From assembly GCF_012932375.1 (NCBI RefSeq), contig NZ_JAAIIG010000001.1, positions 248,001 to 312,000 on the forward strand: 64,000 nt of DNA, written 5' to 3'. The stretch comes from Bifidobacterium olomucense (GTDB taxonomy: Bacteria > Actinomycetota > Actinomycetes > Actinomycetales > Bifidobacteriaceae). Below the pieces are notes generated by a model. The model was not told the origin of the DNA and ran no database searches. It saw only the letters and a list, made by a program, of their open reading frames with translations. How positions within the stretch are numbered: position 1 is the stretch's first letter; every line of letters begins with the position of its first letter. The position numbers and the translations under genes are program-made. Shown here piece after piece: positions 1-8,687 of this stretch.

Positions 1-1169
1 CGGCTCGCATACTGCGGATATTTCGTCTCGATCATCGGTTTGCCCACCTGTTTCCAGAAGGCGCGCGCCAGCTTCATGCCGGATATCGGGCAGACTGTCT
101 GAGGCGCGGCTCCGGCGGCAGCTCCGCGGGCATTGCCGGACGGGCCGGACGTAACGTTTGCGTTGTCGCATGCTGCAGCTGCGGAATCTGCGGAAGGCTG
201 CTGTACGGACGGCGCGGGCTGATCGCTGACGTGTTGCTCGGCCTGACGTTCGGCCTCGCGCAGGTTCTCCTCGGTGATGCGCCAGTAATCGGTGTCTCTG
301 CCGTAGCATTCCTCGATAACCGCCAACGCCCGGCGATACCCGTCCACCGCATCAGCATACCGTTTTTCGGCAAAGCATACCTGAGCGAAACCAGCCAATG
401 CGGAGGCGTAGTGCGCGGAATGCTCCAGATGTCCGGTTTTGTAGATGTCCAGCGCCTTGGCCGCATGCTGATGGGCGTCCTCAAGCTTGGCGGTACTGTT
501 GTCGGCTGAGGAGAGCAGAGTCAACGCCAGATTGGTGTGTGAACTGGCCACATCGATGTCCGCTTCCGGATTCACGCTGGATTCCTCTACGATACGCAAT
601 GCCTCGCGCAGTTCGGCCTCCGCTTGGTCCGCACGTCCGGTTTCGCTGTACAGCATCGACAGATTGTTGTGCAGTGCAGCGAGTCTGCGATCGGTGGGGG
701 AGAAGGCACGGCTGCATACATCCTGCGCCTGACGATAAAGGTCTTCGGCCTGATCGTATTGCTTGGCGGCGCGCATGGCTGTGGCGCAGTTGATCAGTGT
801 GGTGGCCCACGCTTCGGAAGTGCCGGTGGTCAGTCCCATGCGGGCGGCCAGTTCCAGCGCGCGCTGCACGATCCATTGGTTCTCTTCGTGTCGTCCTTGG
901 GAGCGATAGAATCCCATCGTTTCGTTGAGTACGGTCAGCAGTCCGGCCGCATCGCCCGCGTTTTCGGCGTCTACCGCCGCCTGTTCCAGATAGGGGCCGG
1001 CTTCTTGGGCGGCGGCATGACGATTGAAGATATCGTCCAGCCCGCTCAAAAACGAGTTGACGTCGAAATCTACGGGTGCGTCTTGGCTTTCGTCCGTATC
1101 GTCTCCATCCGCGGCACCATGCTCGAACTGTGCGGCGAATTGTTTCAGCAGCGCATCTTCGTCAACCAC
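1..1169 (-). CDS. TPR protein with C-terminal DUF4037-like domain (partial)
   Basis: The gene runs off the left edge; about 389 codons are visible. It starts with GTG at 1169, five bases after a good Shine-Dalgarno (acctcc on the + strand at 1175-1180). After an acidic N-terminal stretch the protein shows helical repeats of TPR type, with the usual alternating Ala/Leu/Tyr pattern, at roughly residues 45-290 (for example LEDAHQHAAKALDIYKTG). A low-complexity Ala/Gly/Ser linker follows. Near the cut edge it reads ISGMKLARAFWKQVGKPMIE, which resembles the beginning of DUF4037, a family related to nucleotidyltransferases. That last call is inference from a short stretch. The gene is probably cytoplasmic, as no signal peptide or membrane segment is visible. 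Its function is unknown, and neighbouring genes do not clarify it because a terminator-like hairpin separates it from the upstream MFS gene. Confidence 0.7.
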   Translation of the reverse strand, partial: MVDEDALLKQFAAQFEHGAADGDDTDESQDAPVDFDVNSFLSGLDDIFNRHAAAQEAGPYLEQAAVDAENAGDAAGLLTVLNETMGFYRSQGRHEENQWIVQRALELAARMGLTTGTSEAWATTLINCATAMRAAKQYDQAEDLYRQAQDVCSRAFSPTDRRLAALHNNLSMLYSETGRADQAEAELREALRIVEESSVNPEADIDVASSHTNLALTLLSSADNSTAKLEDAHQHAAKALDIYKTGHLEHSAHYASALAGFAQVCFAEKRYADAVDGYRRALAVIEECYGRDTDYWRITEENLREAERQAEQHVSDQPAPSVQQPSADSAAAACDNANVTSGPSGNARGAAAGAAPQTVCPISGMKLARAFWKQVGKPMIETKYPQYAS

Positions 1170-1244
1170 CGTGTACCTCCCTGAACCGATTTTTCTACCA
1201 GTCTACGGGCAAGTCTATGAGCAAGGCGTCGGTCGCATATGAAA

Positions 1245-1277
1245 AATCGCCTGTGAGTTTGCTCTCAACAGGCGATT
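1245..1277 (-). terminator. Hairpin between MFS gene and TPR gene
   Basis: Perfect 10-bp arms aatcgcctgt / acaggcgatt flank a 13-base loop. Read on the minus strand the stem is followed by a short T-rich stretch, so it could end transcription coming from the MFS gene. Confidence 0.5.
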
Positions 1278-1345
1278 GATAAAGTTTGCGGGGGCTATGG
1301 AAGCAAAGAGCATCATTAGTGTTCTTGAAGTTCCCCTATGCGGAA

Positions 1346-1433
1346 GGTGCGGGGGGCGGGCATGTGCGTGACGACCGTAGGCTTGGCCGAACGGCCTTGA
1401 GCGTGTCGACGCGCACATGCCCGCCCCCGCACC
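1346..1433. repeat. Long GC-rich inverted repeat
   Basis: Arms at 1346-1370 and 1410-1433 pair over about 24 bp (ggtgcggggggcgggcatg against catgcccgcccccgcacc), with a loop of about 39 bases. There is no T run next to it. It sits 24 bases past the stop of the MFS gene. Confidence 0.6.
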
Positions 1434-1456
1434 GTTACCGGTAATAACCGGTAAAA

Positions 1457-2647
1457 TCAGTCCACCTTGACTTCGTGCATGCGGTGAATGGCATCGGTAT
1501 TCGTCTCGCAACGCCACGAGTAGTATGCCAGCAGCCCCACGGCAACAATCGCCAACGGAAGACCTCCCAGACCGGTGAAACGGTACTGCATGGAGAACGC
1601 ATTGAGCATGGCGCCGCCCACGATGGAGCCGACCGCGTTGCCGAAGTTGAACGCCACCTGCACCGCTGCGCCGGCGATCAGTTCGCCGCCGCCCTGTCCG
1701 GATTCGGTCATCAGCAGCTGTTGCGGAGCGGAGACGAAGAACAGCCCGAATGCAATGAGGAACGTGAGCATCGCAGACGTCACTTGGTTGCCGGGCAGCA
1801 GGAACACCATCAACAGGCCGAAGCAGGAAATCGCCTGACCAAGCGCGGCGGTTCCGGCGTGCCGCCAACGATCGGTGATATGCCCGCCGATCAGTCCGCC
1901 GACCACCATGCCGAAGCCGGCAAGCATCATCAAGAGCGGGACCAAACCGGACGGCCAGTTACCGGACTTTTGCAGCCAGGGGGAGACGTAGCTCCACCAG
2001 CAGAATATGCCGGCGTTGCCGGTGAACACGGCGGCCAGAATCACCCAAGGGCCACGGCGCGTAAGGAACCGGAACTGGCCGGTGATGCCGGCGTCCTTGA
2101 TCGGAGCGACATATGGGATCCAAGCGAGTGCCAGCACAATCGTCATTGCCGCCCATGCGGCCAGCAAGCCGAACGCAAGTCTCCAGGAGAGGAATTCCGC
2201 CATCAATGTTCCGGCAGGTACTCCGAGCATGTTGGCTACGGTCTGCCCGGTGACCATCATCGCGACGGACTGCGCCTCCTTGCCTTTGTCGGCAAGAGTT
2301 TTGGCGATCAGCGTGGCCGTACCGAAGAAGGCGCCATGCGGAAGCCCGGAAATAAAGCGCGCGGCGATGAGCATGGGGCCGTTGACGGAAACCGCGGAAA
2401 GCAAGTTGCCTGTCAATGCAATAGCCATAAAGAGCACGATGAGATTTTTCGGCGGCACCTTGCGGCCAAACACCAGAATCAACGTGCCGATGCACACGCC
2501 GATGGCATATGCGGAAATATAGTGGCCTGCGGTGGGGATATCGACGTTGGTCGCCGCCGCGGCTTGAGGAAGGATGCCCATCATGACGAACTCGGCGGCA
2601 CCGAGGATGAACGCGCCCGAAGCGAGCGCTAACAAGCTTCTTTTCAT
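1457..2647 (-). CDS. MFS transporter, AraJ/DHA1 drug-efflux type
   Basis: A 396-residue inner-membrane protein of the major facilitator superfamily with about 12 hydrophobic segments. It begins MKRSLLALASGAF and contains GAAEFVMMGILPQ in segment 1, the pattern typical of AraJ/YdhP-like 12-TM DHA1 pumps, whose substrates are sugars or drugs pumped out with protons. The ATG at 2647 was chosen because family members start a few residues before segment 1. The reading frame stays open upstream through tRNA-Pro, but that is an accident of the tRNA sequence. The ribosome site is weak (GAAGAGAG). It is probably expressed alone: a small palindrome (taccggt-aat-aaccggta) and two larger hairpins lie right after the stop. 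The substrate cannot be read from the sequence. Confidence 0.85.
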   Translation of the reverse strand: MKRSLLALASGAFILGAAEFVMMGILPQAAAATNVDIPTAGHYISAYAIGVCIGTLILVFGRKVPPKNLIVLFMAIALTGNLLSAVSVNGPMLIAARFISGLPHGAFFGTATLIAKTLADKGKEAQSVAMMVTGQTVANMLGVPAGTLMAEFLSWRLAFGLLAAWAAMTIVLALAWIPYVAPIKDAGITGQFRFLTRRGPWVILAAVFTGNAGIFCWWSYVSPWLQKSGNWPSGLVPLLMMLAGFGMVVGGLIGGHITDRWRHAGTAALGQAISCFGLLMVFLLPGNQVTSAMLTFLIAFGLFFVSAPQQLLMTESGQGGGELIAGAAVQVAFNFGNAVGSIVGGAMLNAFSMQYRFTGLGGLPLAIVAVGLLAYYSWRCETNTDAIHRMHEVKVD

Positions 2648-2766
2648 GGTTCTCTCTTCTGATTGCTCTTCGGCTGGTGGGTGGTGGACTGGGGAATGAT
2701 TCCCCTTTGCCGGTTCTTGTATTCCGCTCCTAGGGGGGGCAGAGGAACATTGGTTGGAATATGGAG

Positions 2767-2802
2767 AAAGGGACCTGCCGAACATCTTCAGCAGATCCCT
2801 TT
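2767..2802 (-). terminator. Terminator after tRNA-Pro
   Basis: Arms aaagggacctgc and gcagatcccttt (one G-T pair) enclose a 12-base loop. On the minus strand it comes 7 bases after the tRNA-Pro gene. Confidence 0.65.
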
Positions 2803-2808
2803 CGGTTG

Positions 2809-2882
<74 letters not shown>

Positions 2883-3142
2883 TTTTGGCAACGTCGTACA
2901 GCTTACGATATGTGGGTCTGATTGTACAAATTGCGGCGTGTCGCCCGGGATTGCAACGATTGTGACGCTGATTCCACGGTATTGCGATTGGTCTTTTTTC
3001 GGTAATGGGCGACTATGCGGCGGTTGCGCATCAGTGATTATGCTCGGCAATAAAGCCCGGCGCGGCGGGCGCGGCGTATCGATATTGGCTTGCCGTATCG
3101 GCTGCGTAGAGAATTCGCCGGTCTTGCGTACACTGAAGAACC

Positions 3143-4822
3143 ATGGCTGAAGTTGTTGAAAATACTGAGAATACCGAGAACGAAACCCCGGCCGTCCCGC
3201 AGATGAGCACCGTTGAGCGTGCGGAAATGCTACTCAAGCAGGACGCCACCATTACCGAGAAGATCAAGGCTGGTGCCACGCTGGACGAGGCCGTGGACCC
3301 GAGCAACAAGGAATTCGGCCCGCTGGCGCACCCCGAGCAGGTGCAGATGCGTGTGGCCAAGCGCGCCATGATGCTGAACGCCGGCATCGCCCCCTACCCG
3401 GTGCATCTGGACGTTACCAGCACCATCGAGGAGGTGCGCGCCAAGTATGATGGCAAGCTCGAAGCCGGCCAGGAGACCGAAGACATGGTCGGCATCGCCG
3501 GCCGTGTTCTGTTCCTGCGCAACGCTGGCGGCCTGTGCTTCGTGCAGTTGTCCGCTGGCGACGGCACCAAGATCCAGGGCATGATCTCCAAGAAGGAGAT
3601 CGGCGCTGATTCCCTGAAGCAGTTCAAGCAGCTGGTGGACCTTGGTGACCATCTGTATCTCAAGGGTCGTGTGATCGCCTCCAAGACCGGCGAGCTTTCC
3701 GTGTTCGCCACTGAGTGGGCCATCGCTTCCAAGGCATTGCAGCCGCTGCCGGCACTGCATAAGGACCTGAACGAGGATACCCGTACCCGCAAGCCGTACA
3801 TCGGCATGATCGCGGACGAGAAGATCCGCAACATGGTGCGCAACCGTTCCAAGGCCGTGGCTTCCCTGCGTCGCACTTTCGACGATCACGGCTTCCTTGA
3901 GGTCGAAACACCGATGCTGCAGACCCTGCACGGTGGTGCGGCGGCCCGTCCGTTCACCACGCATATGAACGCCTTCGATCTGGATCTCTACCTGCGCATC
4001 GCTCCCGAACTGTTCCTCAAGCGCTGCCTGGTCGGCGGCATCGACCGTGTGTTCGAGATCAACCGTGATTTCCGCAACGAGGGCGTCGACGCCACGCACG
4101 CCCCCGAGTTCACGATGGTCGAAGCCTATCAGGCCTATGGCACCTACGATTCCATTGGCCAGCTGGTCAAGGAACTGGTGCAGAAGACCGCCATGGACGT
4201 GTACGGCTCTCATAAAGTCACGCTGCTGGACGGCACCGAATACGACTTCGGCGGCGAATGGCGCACGATCAGCATGTACGACTCCCTCTCCGAGGCGCTT
4301 GGCGAGGAGATCGTGCCGAACGGCGGCCCCGAGCATCCCGGCACCTCCGTGGAGCACTTGGGCGCCATCGCCGACAAGCTCGGTGTGGAACGCGACGATG
4401 TGGAGAACCACGGCAAGCTCGTCGAACACCTGTGGGAGCACTTCTATGAAGACAAGCTCTACGAGCCGACCTTCGTACGCGACTTCCCGGTCGAAACCTC
4501 CCCCTTGGTCAAGGGCCACCGCAACAAGCCGGGCGTGGTGGAGAAGTGGGATCTCTATGTACGCGGCTTCGAGCTGGCCACCGGCTACTCCGAGCTCAAC
4601 GACCCGGTCGTGCAGCGTGAACGTTTCGTGGCTCAGGCCAAGGATGCGCTGGCGGGCGACGAGGAGGCCTGCGATATCGATGAGGACTTCCTGGAGGCCC
4701 TCGGCGTGGGTATGCCGCCGGCCGGTGGCATGGGCATGGGCATCGACCGACTGCTCATCGCGCTGACCGGTGCCACGATCCGCGAGACCATCACCTTCCC
4801 GCTGGTCAAGCCGTTGAACTGA
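3143..4822 (+). CDS. lysS: Lysyl-tRNA synthetase, class II
   Basis: A 559-residue cytoplasmic enzyme that charges tRNA-Lys with lysine using ATP. After an acidic N-terminal extension of about 70 residues there is an OB-fold anticodon-binding domain (about 110-225), then a class II catalytic core. Motif 2 is visible as FEINRDFRNEGVDATHAPEF and motif 3 near the C-terminus as GMGMGIDRL. It is some 50 residues longer than typical bacterial LysS because of the N-terminal tail. No Shine-Dalgarno precedes the ATG. A -10-like TACACT at 3129-3134 ends 8 bases before it, which suggests a leaderless transcript. A strong terminator follows the 9-bp repeat array downstream. Confidence 0.97.
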   Translation: MAEVVENTENTENETPAVPQMSTVERAEMLLKQDATITEKIKAGATLDEAVDPSNKEFGPLAHPEQVQMRVAKRAMMLNAGIAPYPVHLDVTSTIEEVRAKYDGKLEAGQETEDMVGIAGRVLFLRNAGGLCFVQLSAGDGTKIQGMISKKEIGADSLKQFKQLVDLGDHLYLKGRVIASKTGELSVFATEWAIASKALQPLPALHKDLNEDTRTRKPYIGMIADEKIRNMVRNRSKAVASLRRTFDDHGFLEVETPMLQTLHGGAAARPFTTHMNAFDLDLYLRIAPELFLKRCLVGGIDRVFEINRDFRNEGVDATHAPEFTMVEAYQAYGTYDSIGQLVKELVQKTAMDVYGSHKVTLLDGTEYDFGGEWRTISMYDSLSEALGEEIVPNGGPEHPGTSVEHLGAIADKLGVERDDVENHGKLVEHLWEHFYEDKLYEPTFVRDFPVETSPLVKGHRNKPGVVEKWDLYVRGFELATGYSELNDPVVQRERFVAQAKDALAGDEEACDIDEDFLEALGVGMPPAGGMGMGIDRLLIALTGATIRETITFPLVKPLN

Positions 4823-4833
4823 ATGGGGCTTTG

Positions 4834-4896
4834 CTTCTGAGTCTTCTGGATCTTCTGATTCTTCTGATTCTTCTGAGTCTTCTGATTCTTCTGAGT
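4834..4896. repeat. Seven tandem 9-bp repeats (cttctgAtt/aGt)
   Basis: Seven consecutive 9-bp units starting cttctg and ending agt, gat or att lie between the lysS stop and its terminator. They are not part of an open frame joined to lysS. Such an array could change copy number by slippage. Confidence 0.85.
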
Positions 4897-4927
4897 CCGG
4901 CGAGGTTTCGGATTCGGTAAGGTCCGC

Positions 4928-4960
4928 AAAGGGTTCTGCCGTATGGCAGAACCCTTTTTT
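4928..4960 (+). terminator. lysS terminator
   Basis: The stem aaagggttctgcc / ggcagaaccctttt has a 4-base loop and is followed by a run of T, a classic intrinsic terminator. Confidence 0.92.
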
Positions 4961-5107
4961 GCATGTATTGACGTCCTTTTGACATCCTTTCAACAATGTG
5001 AAATCTATGCCGAAGAACCATGCTCCGAGGCAGCCGGCGGCGGTCGGCATGGTTCGTGGCCGCGCGTGTCGCGGCGGCAGCCGGCGTTACCATCATTGAC
5101 TTGTTAA

Positions 5108-5180
5108 AGAAAGGGCGTTACTCCGTTTCTCCGGAGGCGTTACCGACCACAGAACGACTCGACAGTCGTTCTTCTTTGCG
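5108..5180 (+). promoter_or_regulatory. Structured leader before FucP-like permease
   Basis: The leader holds two copies of ggcgttac and a possible stem actccg/cggag at about 5113-5146. A 9-bp hairpin (agaacgact-cgac-agtcgttct) followed by tcttt then lies at about 5151-5176. The arrangement could be an attenuator but matches no riboswitch class I recognise. Confidence 0.35.
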
Positions 5181-5214
5181 TACCTGGCAACCAGAGAGCA
5201 AGATCGGAGTAACG

Positions 5215-6471
5215 ATGACCCTCAAGTCTGCCTCATCTGAGAATGAGATGACACAGAACGCTCAGGCCGACAAACTCGGCAACGCCCCCTTCGCCGTCCT
5301 CGTGCCGGTCATGATGTCCTTCTTCGTGATGGGCTTCGTGGACCTTGTAGGCACCGCTTCCAATTACGTGCAGTCCGACTTCGGGCTGTCCGATTCGGTG
5401 AGCAACATCTTCACCACCATGACCTTCTTCTGGTTCTTGGTGCTCTCCGTGCCGGCCGGCATGCTCATGAACCGTATCGGCCGCCGTATGACCGTGCTTG
5501 TTGCCATCGCGATCACCGCGCTTGGCTGTCTGCTGCCGATTGTCGGCTATCTCATCCCGGCCGCAACCGTTCAGCTCGTCTTCGTCGTCGCCTCGTTCTG
5601 CCTGTTGGGCATCGGCAACACGTTCATGCAGGTCTCCCTCAACCCGCTTGTCGGCAACCTGGCGCATGACGAAAAACTTGCCGGCATGCTCACCTTCGGC
5701 CAGTTCGTCAAGGCCATCGCCTCGTTCATCGCCCCGCTGATCGCCGGTTGGGCCGCCACCACGTTCGGCAAGTGGTGGCTGTTGTACCCGATCTATCTGG
5801 TGTGCGCGATTCTCGCGTTCATCATGCTCGCCTTCGACGACATCAAGGAGAACGCTCCTGATTCCGGAAAGACCAGTGTGCTCGGTTGCTTCGCGCTGCT
5901 CAAGAATCCGGTGATTCTGCTGTGCTTCCTCGGCATCGTATGCCACGTGGGCGTAGACGTCGGCATCAACGCCACCGCACCGAAGATCCTGATGGAGCAT
6001 TCGTCCATGGGCATTGAAGTCGCTGGCGGTGCCACCAGCGTCTATTTCGCGTTCCGCACCCTGAGCTGCCTGTCCGGGTCCGTGCTGCTGCAGCGGTTCA
6101 CTCGTAAGCAGATCCTTCGCGGTTGCGGCGCGCTTATGGCGCTTTCCTCGGTGTGCTTTATCCTGTTCGCCGGATTCGATGGCATGCCGGTGTGGCTGGC
6201 ATATGCCGGCCTCGCTTTCGTGGGCATGGGCAACGCGAACGTGTTCTCGATTATGCTCACCACCGGTCTGCTGCACTTGCCGGAGCGCCAGAACGAGGTC
6301 TCCGGCCTGATGATGATCGGTCTGATCGGTGGCGCGATCTTCCCGCCGCTGATGGGACTGGCTTCCGACGCGATGGGCATGCAGCTTGGCGCCATTCTCG
6401 TCATGACCGTCGGCGTGGCTTACGTGGCGCTGCTCAGCATCTTCTTCAAGTCCTACGGTTCTACCCGCTGA
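5215..6471 (+). CDS. MFS sugar permease, FucP-like
   Basis: A 418-residue membrane protein with about 12 hydrophobic segments and the shape of the fucose/glucose-galactose proton symporter family. Segments with FFVMGFVDLVGTASNYVQ and NTFMQVSLNPLVGNLAHD match the FucP-type asparagine/glutamine-rich helices. It would import a monosaccharide with protons; which sugar cannot be told. The ATG at 5215 is preferred to the longer frame from 5020 because GGAG sits 5 bases before it and the extra N-terminus is Arg/Ala-rich and unlike the family. It stands alone between the lysS terminator and menA. fucO lies in the same window but 16 kb away. Confidence 0.82.
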   Translation: MTLKSASSENEMTQNAQADKLGNAPFAVLVPVMMSFFVMGFVDLVGTASNYVQSDFGLSDSVSNIFTTMTFFWFLVLSVPAGMLMNRIGRRMTVLVAIAITALGCLLPIVGYLIPAATVQLVFVVASFCLLGIGNTFMQVSLNPLVGNLAHDEKLAGMLTFGQFVKAIASFIAPLIAGWAATTFGKWWLLYPIYLVCAILAFIMLAFDDIKENAPDSGKTSVLGCFALLKNPVILLCFLGIVCHVGVDVGINATAPKILMEHSSMGIEVAGGATSVYFAFRTLSCLSGSVLLQRFTRKQILRGCGALMALSSVCFILFAGFDGMPVWLAYAGLAFVGMGNANVFSIMLTTGLLHLPERQNEVSGLMMIGLIGGAIFPPLMGLASDAMGMQLGAILVMTVGVAYVALLSIFFKSYGSTR

Positions 6472-6588
6472 CCTACCCGTTGATCTGCCCGCTGAGAGCA
6501 TGAGGAGTGGCGGTGCATAATCTGCGCGCTGCACGGGAATAAGGCTCTCGGCAGCGTCGTGCCGGTAAAGCGCCGACTATACGTCCCT

Positions 6589-6677
6589 GGAAACCTATGG
6601 CCCCATGAACCCATGCTGCTCCCCACGGCGACCTCCGTTGATCGCTGTGGGGAGTTGTCGTTATGTCATAGGTTTCC
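6589..6677. repeat. Nested inverted repeat upstream of menA
   Basis: The outer arms ggaaacctatg (6589-6599) and cataggtttcc (6667-6677) are perfect. An inner perfect stem ctccccac/gtggggag lies at 6619-6654. It is not followed by a T run. It may be a structured RNA or transcription-end element between the permease and menA. Confidence 0.6.
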
Positions 6678-6713
6678 ATACGATGGGCCGCCGTGAAGGT
6701 TACTGTGGGAATC

Positions 6714-7682
6714 ATGAATCTGCGTTTATGGCTCACCGGGTTGCGCCCGAAAACCTTGCCTGCCTCAATTGCGCCGGTATTGGTAGGGGCGGCGCTGGCT
6801 GTCCGGCGTATCGAACAGCTCGGCACCTGTATCGAGATATATCCGGTGCCGGCCGAATGCTTGGAGCGTCGAGCGTTGCAGTCCGACTTGGCAGGTCGCT
6901 TCTGGCCGGTTGCCGTCCTGTGCGTGATCGTCGCGCTTTTTCTGCAGATCGCCGTCAACTATGCCAATGATTATTCCGATGGCATTCGCGGCACCGACGA
7001 CGGGCGGGATGCGGATGAGACGTCGGCGACTGCCAACAAACCGCAACGTCTGGTCGCATCCGGTGTCCCGTCCAAGTATGTGCTGGCCGCCGCCGTGATC
7101 GCTGCGGCAATCACGTGCGCCGCCGGTGTCACGGCGATTCTCATCGCACAAGGATGGTGGCTGTTCGCGGTCGGCACGGCGAGCCTGATCGCCGGCTGGT
7201 TCTATACCGGCGGCAAGCATCCATACGGATATGCCGGTTTCGGAGAAGTCGGCGTGTTCCTGTTTTTCGGACTCGCCGCAGTGCTCGGTACCGAATACGC
7301 GCTTACCGGCAGTGTTGACGCACTGGGTGCGCTGGGAGCCGTTTGTTGCGGACTGAACGCCGCGATACTGCTCATGGTCAACAATCTGCGTGACATGGCC
7401 GAGGATCGGCAACACGGCAAATACACGTTGGCTGTACGGCTGGGGAAGCGTCGTGCAGTCATGCTGTTCATCGCTTGTTGCGTGGGTGCGTGGCTGCTTG
7501 GCCTGTATGTCTGCGTGACCCTATGGATGCCATGGGGCGGCATATTGCCGTTCGCCGGCATAGCGGTATCCGTTCGTCTGATGCTCAGCATATTCAGGCA
7601 TCAATTCCGTGCGGCGCTGGGTGCCGCCGGTTGCCAGACCCTGCTGTTCGCCATAGCCGTAGGCGTTGCCGTCGTTCTTTGA
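6714..7682 (+). CDS. menA: UbiA prenyltransferase, MenA type (1,4-dihydroxy-2-naphthoate octaprenyltransferase-like)
   Basis: A 322-residue integral membrane protein of the UbiA family, which attaches a polyprenyl chain to an aromatic acceptor. The first Asp-rich motif is NDYSDGIRGTDD (about residues 85-96) and the second region is NNLRDMAEDRQHGKYTLAVR (about 222-241); both match MenA. The N-terminal RLWLTGLRPKTLPASIAPV is also MenA-like. ATG 6714 gives the usual N-terminus; a GTG at 6693 is possible. MenA acts in menaquinone synthesis, and no other men gene is seen in this window. As bifidobacteria are usually described as lacking a full menaquinone route, the acceptor may differ. Confidence 0.8.
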   Translation: MNLRLWLTGLRPKTLPASIAPVLVGAALAVRRIEQLGTCIEIYPVPAECLERRALQSDLAGRFWPVAVLCVIVALFLQIAVNYANDYSDGIRGTDDGRDADETSATANKPQRLVASGVPSKYVLAAAVIAAAITCAAGVTAILIAQGWWLFAVGTASLIAGWFYTGGKHPYGYAGFGEVGVFLFFGLAAVLGTEYALTGSVDALGALGAVCCGLNAAILLMVNNLRDMAEDRQHGKYTLAVRLGKRRAVMLFIACCVGAWLLGLYVCVTLWMPWGGILPFAGIAVSVRLMLSIFRHQFRAALGAAGCQTLLFAIAVGVAVVL

Positions 7683-7709
7683 TCTTTGAATATCCAATCT
7701 CAGCATCCG

Positions 7710-7828
7710 ATTCGCGCGAAAAGTGTGGGATCGGACATGTATTTGGGAGGTTTACGCATTATTCGCGCGAAAAGTGTGGGAGAAGGCGCGTATTGGGGAT
7801 GTTTACGCAATATTCGCGCGAAAAGTGC
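7710..7828. repeat. Three phased copies of a 51-bp repeat with TTCGCGCGAA palindrome
   Basis: The string attcgcgcgaaaagtg begins at 7710, 7761 and 7812, exactly 51 bp apart. The rest of the units is partly conserved (gtttacgca near each end). The core ttcgcgcgaa is a perfect 10-bp palindrome. The array ends 56 bases before gpmA. A further copy of the core with the same aaaag tail is at 20245. Confidence 0.85.
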
Positions 7829-7883
7829 ACAGTGGGCAAGACGAATGCTCGTGTTTGGGCTATTCGGGCGGTAGACTGGCCGT

Positions 7884-8624
7884 ATGTCTTACAAACTAGT
7901 ACTGCTCCGTCATGGACAGAGCGCATGGAATAAAACCAACCAGTTCACCGGCTGGGTCGACGTTCCGCTGACCGAACAGGGTGAAGCCGAAGCCAAGCGC
8001 GGCGGCGAGCTGCTCAAGGAGAAGAACGTCCTTCCGGACATCGTGTTCACCTCCCTGCTGCGTCGTGCCATCAACACCGCCAACATCGCGCTGGATGCCG
8101 CAGATCGTCTGTGGATTCCGGTTGAGCGCAACTGGCGTCTCAACGAGCGTCACTACGGCGCTCTGCAGGGCAAGAACAAGACCGAGATCCGCGAAGAGTA
8201 CGGCGACGAGAAGTTCATGCTGTGGCGTCGTTCCTACGCCACCCCGCCGCCCGAGATCGATCCGAACGACGAGTACGCCCAGAACCATGATCCGCGCTAC
8301 GTGGGCGACCCGGTTCCGGAAGCCGAGTGCCTGGCCGATGTGGTCAAGCGTGTTGAGCCGTACTTCAAGTCCGCCATCGAGCCGGAGCTGAAGGCTGGCA
8401 AGACCGTCCTGATCGCCGCTCACGGCAACAGCCTCCGCGCCATCGTCAAGATGCTGGATAACCTGTCCGAGGAAGAGATCGCCAAGGTCAACATCCCGAC
8501 CGCTATTCCGCTGCTGTACGAGCTGGACGAGAACTTCAAGCCGATCAAGCCGCGTGGCGAGTACCTGGATCCGGAAGCTGCTGCTGCCGGTGCCGCCGCC
8601 GTCGCCGCTCAGGGTCAGAAGTGA
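7884..8624 (+). CDS. gpmA: 2,3-bisphosphoglycerate-dependent phosphoglycerate mutase
   Basis: A 246-residue cytoplasmic enzyme that converts 3-phosphoglycerate to 2-phosphoglycerate in glycolysis (the lower part of the bifid shunt). The phospho-acceptor histidine lies in LRHGQSAWN (residues 7-15). Other family marks are [13 protein letters not shown] and [14 protein letters not shown]. It has the standard length for the dimeric family. There is no ribosome site. TAGACT at 7872-7877 ends 6 bases before the ATG, so the mRNA is probably leaderless. The upstream 51-bp repeats may control it. It is followed by phoU and a SenX3-like gene, as in other actinobacteria (gpm1-senX3-regX3 in mycobacteria). 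Confidence 0.96.
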   Translation: MSYKLVLLRHGQSAWNKTNQFTGWVDVPLTEQGEAEAKRGGELLKEKNVLPDIVFTSLLRRAINTANIALDAADRLWIPVERNWRLNERHYGALQGKNKTEIREEYGDEKFMLWRRSYATPPPEIDPNDEYAQNHDPRYVGDPVPEAECLADVVKRVEPYFKSAIEPELKAGKTVLIAAHGNSLRAIVKMLDNLSEEEIAKVNIPTAIPLLYELDENFKPIKPRGEYLDPEAAAAGAAAVAAQGQK

Positions 8625-8651
8625 CCTGAAGCGCTAGCGCTTAAGACATCA

Positions 8652-8687
8652 AGGGACTGCACAAAATCATGTGCAGTCCCTTTTTCG
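8652..8687 (+). terminator. gpmA terminator
   Basis: The perfect stem agggactgcac / gtgcagtccct is followed by ttttt. Confidence 0.92.

Noticed and set aside
3230..5050. Long open frame of about 600 codons opposite lysS
   Set aside because: It mirrors the codon structure of lysS on the other strand; its product is Gly/His/Val-rich with no family resemblance.
7710..7828. Possible CRISPR array
   Set aside because: Only three copies, the spacers are partly conserved, and no cas gene is nearby.
7686..7874. Small open frame across the 51-bp repeats (IRAKSVG repeats)
   Set aside because: The repeated peptide is just the translation of a DNA-level palindrome repeat; no ribosome site.
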